64,000 nt of DNA from Bradyrhizobium manausense. GTDB lineage: Bacteria > Pseudomonadota > Alphaproteobacteria > Rhizobiales > Xanthobacteraceae. Below are positions 60,669 through 64,000 of the stretch, in pieces. How positions within the stretch are numbered: position 1 is the first letter of the stretch; every line of letters begins with the position of its first letter. The stretch spans positions 744,001 to 808,000 of the forward strand of contig NZ_JAFCLG010000001.1 of NCBI RefSeq assembly GCF_018129685.1, in the 5' to 3' direction. A program made the translations under genes and the position numbers. The notes beneath the pieces are model-generated. The model had not been told where the DNA came from and did not search any database. It saw only the letters and a list, made by a program, of their open reading frames with translations.

Positions 60669-60917
60669 ATGCGGACACTTGATCTCGTCTTCGCCGGCGC
60701 GCTTGCGGTGAGCGCCGTGCTGGCGGCCCCAGCCCTGGCGAGGAACTCCGACGCCCCGAAGGGCGAGGACAAGGCGACCTCATCATCCTGCAGCGCCTAC
60801 CAGCAGGCGGCCGATGGATCGTGGCAGCAACTCCCGTGCAAGGAGGCGGGGGAGCGTGCGCAGCCCCAGACGCAGCGCAAGCAGGTGACGCAAGGCGCCG
60901 ACCAGGGCGAGCGGTAG
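60669..60917 (+). CDS. Small exported protein with duplicated ribosome site
   Basis: An 82-residue protein with a signal peptide (ALAVSAVLAAPALARN) and a mature 58-residue chain with two cysteines (SSSCSAYQQAADGSWQQLPCKE). Two copies of CATCAGGAGA lie upstream (60635-60644 and 60654-60663), the second at the right spacing (GGAGACCCCC) for the start. Unknown function; similar proteins (SCSAYQQAADGSW) are frequent in Bradyrhizobium as I recall. Confidence 0.75.
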   Translation: MRTLDLVFAGALAVSAVLAAPALARNSDAPKGEDKATSSSCSAYQQAADGSWQQLPCKEAGERAQPQTQRKQVTQGADQGER

Positions 60918-61054
60918 GCCGCGGAGACCGAGCGGGAACCGGCCGGCCTAGTCAGGGTTGAGCCCGGGCAGCTTGCTTGCCGCGGTGCGTAGGCCCGCTA
61001 AAGTGTCGGAGGCAGGGCTGAGGAGCACCTGGACACGCAACCCCGCGAGCGCTT

Positions 61055-63166
61055 GTGGATTCGATCGAGTTTGAGGAGCTGCAACGCCGCCTGAAGGCGC
61101 TTGAGGAGGAAAACGCACGCCTCAAGGCGCAGCGGAGCGCCGTCGTCACCGAGCGGCAAAGGGCGGAATCCGCGCTCGCCGAAAGCGAGGAGCGTTACCG
61201 CACGCTGTTCAACTCGATCGACGAAGGCTTTTGCATCATCGAGTTCTTCGACGGTCCGCACGGCCCGCTCAGCGACTATATCCATATCGAGGCCAATCCC
61301 GCCTACACCCAGCATGCCGGCATTCCTGATGTGGTCGGCCAGAAGGTCCGCGAGATGGTCCCTGATGAAGCCGACGGCTGGGTCGAGCTGTATGGCGGCG
61401 TCCTGCGCACCGGCGTACCGATCCGTTTCGAGCGCGAGCTGGTCGCGACCGGACGCTACCTCGAACTGGCCGCCTTCCGGGTCGAGCCGGCCAGCCGCAA
61501 GCAGGTTGCCGTGCTGTTCCAGGACATCACCAAGCGCAAGCGCGCCGAAGAGGCCCTGCAACAGCTCAACGAAAACCTGGAAGCGCGGGTGGTCGCGGCT
61601 CTGGCCGAGCGCAAGCTGATGGCCGACATCGTCGAGGGCACCAATGCCTTCGTGCAAGTCGTCGACCCCAACTTCCGCTGGCTTGCGATCAACAGCGCGT
61701 CCGCCCAGGAATTTCACCGTATTTTCGGTATCATGCCGAAGGTCGGTGACAACATGCTTGAACTCCTTGAGGATCAACCCGAGCACCGCGACGCCATCCA
61801 TGCCATCTGGTCCAAGGCCCTTGCGGGCAAGGAGTTCGTCGAGATCGCCGAATTCGGCGATCCCGGCCGCGCCCGCCGATCCTACGAAATGCGCTTCAAT
61901 TGCCTGCACGATGGCGACGGTCAGCTCGTCGGCGCCTACCAGTTCGTCTACGACGTCACGGAACGTCTCCAGGAACAGGAGCGCCTGCGTCAGGCCGAGG
62001 AGGCGCTGCGCCAGTCCCAGAAGATGGAAGCGGTCGGCCAGCTGACCGGAGGCATCGCACATGACTTCAACAACCTGCTCACCGGCATCACCGGCTCGCT
62101 GGAACTGTTGCAGACGCGGCTGAGCCAGGGCCGCGTCAAGGAGGTCGACCGCTACGTGGCCGCTGCGCAAGGCGCGGCCCGGCGCGCGGCCGCGCTTACA
62201 CACCGGCTACTCGCTTTCTCGCGGCGGCAGACGCTCGATCCAAGGCCAACCGATCTCAACCGGCTCGTGACGGGGATGGAAGAATTGATCCGCCGCACCG
62301 TCGGGCCCGAGATCGCGCTGGAGGTTGTCACCGCAGGCGAATTGTGGGCAACGCTGATCGATGCATCGCAGCTTGAAAACGCCCTGCTCAACCTCTGCAT
62401 CAATGCCCGCGACGCGATGCCGCAAGGCGGCCGCATCACCATCGAAACCGCCAATCGCTGGCTCGACGAGCATGGCGCGGGCGAACGCGATCTCGAGCCC
62501 GGACAGTATGTTTCGCTCTGCGTCACCGACACCGGCGTCGGCATGGCGCCCGACGTGATCGAGCGCGCCTTCGATCCGTTCTTCACCACCAAGCCGATGG
62601 GCCAGGGCACTGGCCTTGGCCTCTCGATGGTCTACGGATTCGTACGCCAGTCCGGCGGCCAGGTGCGGATCTATTCCGAGGTCGGCCAGGGCACCACCAT
62701 GTGTCTCTATCTGCCGCGTCATTATGGCAAAGAGGCTGAAAAGCCTTCAGCGCTGACAACGAAAAACGCGGCGCGCCCGGAGGCGAGCCACACCATCCTG
62801 ATCGTCGACGACGAGCCGTCGATCCGCATGCTGTTGACCGATGCGCTGGACGAGATCGGATTCAACGTCATCGAGGCACATGACGGCCCGACCGGACTGA
62901 ACATCCTGCAATCGGACGCCACCATCGACCTGCTCATCACCGACGTCGGCTTGCCCGGCGGCATGAACGGCCGCCAGCTCGCAGATGCGGCGCGCGGGAC
63001 CAGGCCATCACTGAAGGTGCTGTTCATCACCGGCTATGCCGAGAACGCGATCATCGGAAACGGCCAACTCGCGCCGGGCATGCAGGTGCTGACCAAGCCG
63101 TTCGTCGTCGAGGCGCTGGCAGGCCGCGTGCTCGATATGATCAAAGACGGAACCGACCCGGGCTGA
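61055..63166 (+). CDS. PAS-domain hybrid sensor histidine kinase
   Basis: A 703-residue cytosolic kinase with no transmembrane helix. A coiled coil (residues 1-45) leads to PAS domain 1 (about 50-170), a helical linker and PAS domain 2 (about 190-305). HisKA has His336 in [14 protein letters not shown], then HATPase_c ([27 protein letters not shown]). A receiver has Asp630 in [11 protein letters not shown]. The domain plan resembles the kinase at 20521 without a membrane sensor. GTG start; a GGAAC-N16-GGTT sequence upstream (60935) is a weak EcfG-like site. Target unknown. Confidence 0.92.
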   Translation: MDSIEFEELQRRLKALEEENARLKAQRSAVVTERQRAESALAESEERYRTLFNSIDEGFCIIEFFDGPHGPLSDYIHIEANPAYTQHAGIPDVVGQKVREMVPDEADGWVELYGGVLRTGVPIRFERELVATGRYLELAAFRVEPASRKQVAVLFQDITKRKRAEEALQQLNENLEARVVAALAERKLMADIVEGTNAFVQVVDPNFRWLAINSASAQEFHRIFGIMPKVGDNMLELLEDQPEHRDAIHAIWSKALAGKEFVEIAEFGDPGRARRSYEMRFNCLHDGDGQLVGAYQFVYDVTERLQEQERLRQAEEALRQSQKMEAVGQLTGGIAHDFNNLLTGITGSLELLQTRLSQGRVKEVDRYVAAAQGAARRAAALTHRLLAFSRRQTLDPRPTDLNRLVTGMEELIRRTVGPEIALEVVTAGELWATLIDASQLENALLNLCINARDAMPQGGRITIETANRWLDEHGAGERDLEPGQYVSLCVTDTGVGMAPDVIERAFDPFFTTKPMGQGTGLGLSMVYGFVRQSGGQVRIYSEVGQGTTMCLYLPRHYGKEAEKPSALTTKNAARPEASHTILIVDDEPSIRMLLTDALDEIGFNVIEAHDGPTGLNILQSDATIDLLITDVGLPGGMNGRQLADAARGTRPSLKVLFITGYAENAIIGNGQLAPGMQVLTKPFVVEALAGRVLDMIKDGTDPG

Positions 63167-63186
63167 CGGGCTGGGATCCCGGGACA

Positions 63187-63372
63187 TCAGCCCTGATGCG
63201 GCCCGCGCATGATTTTCATGGCGTCGGCAATGTGGCGCCACTCCCTGGCGTCATCGGCCTCCCCGCGGCCCTCACAGGCCTGCGCCTGTTCGGAAGCCTT
63301 CGCGATCGCCGCAAAACCATGCTGTTCCAGCATCTGCCGCGCGACGGTGTGGACCTGGACCTCGGACATCAT
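63187..63372 (-). CDS. Small helical protein, unknown function
   Basis: A 61-residue protein: MMSEVQVHTVARQMLEQHGF, then AAIAKASEQAQACEGRGEADDAREWRHIADAMKIMRGPHQG. Two adjacent ATGs (63372, 63369), with GGAGAGCGCCCC upstream. Short proteins with TVARQMLEQHGFAAIAKA and REWRHIADAM are common in Bradyrhizobium as I recall. No function known. Convergent with the kinase (20 bp). Confidence 0.75.
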   Translation of the reverse strand: MMSEVQVHTVARQMLEQHGFAAIAKASEQAQACEGRGEADDAREWRHIADAMKIMRGPHQG

Positions 63373-63499
63373 GGGGCGCTCTCCGTTTGTGGTCACCGCG
63401 GCACCCGCCGTCGGCGCTCCGCGGTCTCCGCCAACGATTTTGCCGCAACGCTCGTTCCGTCCGTCGCCGATCACATCGGCTCTTGACCATCCAAATGAT

Positions 63500-63535
63500 A
63501 GAAGGCGGCCCGCTGTGCCCAGCGGACCGCCTTCT
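63500..63535 (-). terminator. Terminator of the min operon
   Basis: A 14-bp stem with one C-A mismatch (63500-63514 with 63521-63535), loop GTGCCC. It lies 29 bp after the minE stop on the minus strand. Confidence 0.85.
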
Positions 63536-63564
63536 CACCCACCCCAAAGACTGGCCGGGCACCC

Positions 63565-63846
63565 CTACCCGACTGCCACTCTCTTGGGCTCGAAATCGTT
63601 GGGCACTTCGATATCGACCTCGAGGGTCGAGACCTCGTCGCCGCGCTCGAGCCGCACGATCACCTTGGTCGGATCCAGCGTGACGTGCTTGGAGACGACG
63701 GCGAGAATTTCCTCGCGCAGCACACCGAGCAGATCGGGCTGGCCACGCAGTCCGCGTTCATGCGCAAGCAGGATCTGCAGCCGTTCGCGAGCGACGGGAG
63801 CAGACGCCTTGTTGCCACGGAGAAGCCGGAGCAGACCCATGCTCAT
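63565..63846 (-). CDS. minE: Cell division topological specificity factor MinE
   Basis: A 93-residue protein that stimulates MinD ATPase and sets the division site at midcell. MGLLRLLRG is the membrane-targeting N terminus, [14 protein letters not shown] is the anti-MinCD helix, and [39 protein letters not shown] forms the dimer domain. Length matches MinE (88). The start overlaps the MinD stop (ATGA), which supports 63846. A terminator follows. Confidence 0.97.
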   Translation of the reverse strand: MSMGLLRLLRGNKASAPVARERLQILLAHERGLRGQPDLLGVLREEILAVVSKHVTLDPTKVIVRLERGDEVSTLEVDIEVPNDFEPKRVAVG

Positions 63847-64000
63847 GCCGCCCTCCGTCGCAGCAGACGATCCATGAAGCCTTTGCGCTCGGTCGGCACC
63901 TGCATGGCGACGGTGTCGCCGCAGAGCCTGCGCGCGGCATCGATATAGGCCCGCGCGGGTGCGCCTTCGGCATTGGACAACGTCACCGGGGTGCCGACGT
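63843..64000 (-). CDS. minD: MinD, C-terminal part (runs off the window)
   Basis: Partial gene read from the right edge: the last 51 residues, beginning [20 protein letters not shown], then [31 protein letters not shown]. This fits the C-terminal end of the MinD ATPase, with the membrane-binding amphipathic helix [11 protein letters not shown]. Stop TGA overlaps the minE start. minC should lie beyond the right edge. Confidence 0.93.
   Translation of the reverse strand, partial: VGTPVTLSNAEGAPARAYIDAARRLCGDTVAMQVPTERKGFMDRLLRRRAA

Overview
The window looks like a chromosomal piece of a Bradyrhizobium-type alphaproteobacterium (Nitrobacteraceae). The evidence is high GC, families typical of the order (DUF1236, BA14K, DUF2155, NDUFA12-type complex I subunit, DUF6894, HdeA-like, Flp pilin), EcfG-type promoters (GGAAC-N16/17-CGTT), and dispersed palindromic repeats. 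The assignment rests on recognition of these families, not on a database search. I see no rRNA, tRNA, CRISPR array, prophage or complete insertion sequence.

Layout. 0-9.5 kb: dctA, an aminotransferase-bioY pair, a periplasmic M48 protease, a DsbA-like thioredoxin, a stress-type DUF1236 protein, then aroQ-accB-accC (shikimate and fatty-acid synthesis). 9.6-12.7 kb: a three-gene, translationally coupled signalling operon (CHASE3 kinase, single-domain receiver, receiver-HisKA_2 kinase) preceded by a good EcfG-type promoter. 12.7-18.9 kb: aat, a DUF2155 protein and the NDUFA12 homologue, with a transporter, a cytochrome c and two DJ-1/PfpI-type genes between them. 19-24 kb: a Gly-rich BA14K protein, a receiver-hybrid kinase pair and an outer-membrane MetA-like protein. 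24-28.5 kb: a large exported sulfatase, small exported proteins and a DMT exporter.

28.5-33.1 kb holds nrdJ (class II, B12-dependent ribonucleotide reductase). Upstream I find a tandem pair of NrdR-like boxes, a sigma70-like promoter, and about 450 nt of GC-rich sequence with several long helices and mutually exclusive pairings. No known riboswitch core is recognisable in it. This is the best candidate in the window for an undescribed element.

33-47 kb is an accessory-looking stretch: a DUF4160/DUF2442 pair, three related palindromic repeats around an orphan ParB-like gene, and many small exported or membrane proteins. It also has a FkbM methyltransferase, PhzF, YjdM, two DMT transporters, a Flp pilin and an M15-like peptidase. 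47-55 kb contains pdxY, two TetR genes (beside an O-methyltransferase and an SMR pump), an SH3 protein under a symmetric EcfG-type promoter, and a flavin aromatic hydroxylase divergent from a MarR regulator with a clear operator. 55-63 kb has small envelope proteins, an L,D-transpeptidase, a DUF6894 protein, a second copy of a 102-bp dispersed repeat, and a PAS hybrid kinase. The window ends in minE and the 3' end of minD.

Together the three GGAAC-N16/17-CGTT sites and the HisKA_2 kinase suggest a link to the PhyR-EcfG general stress response. That link is inference from sequence.
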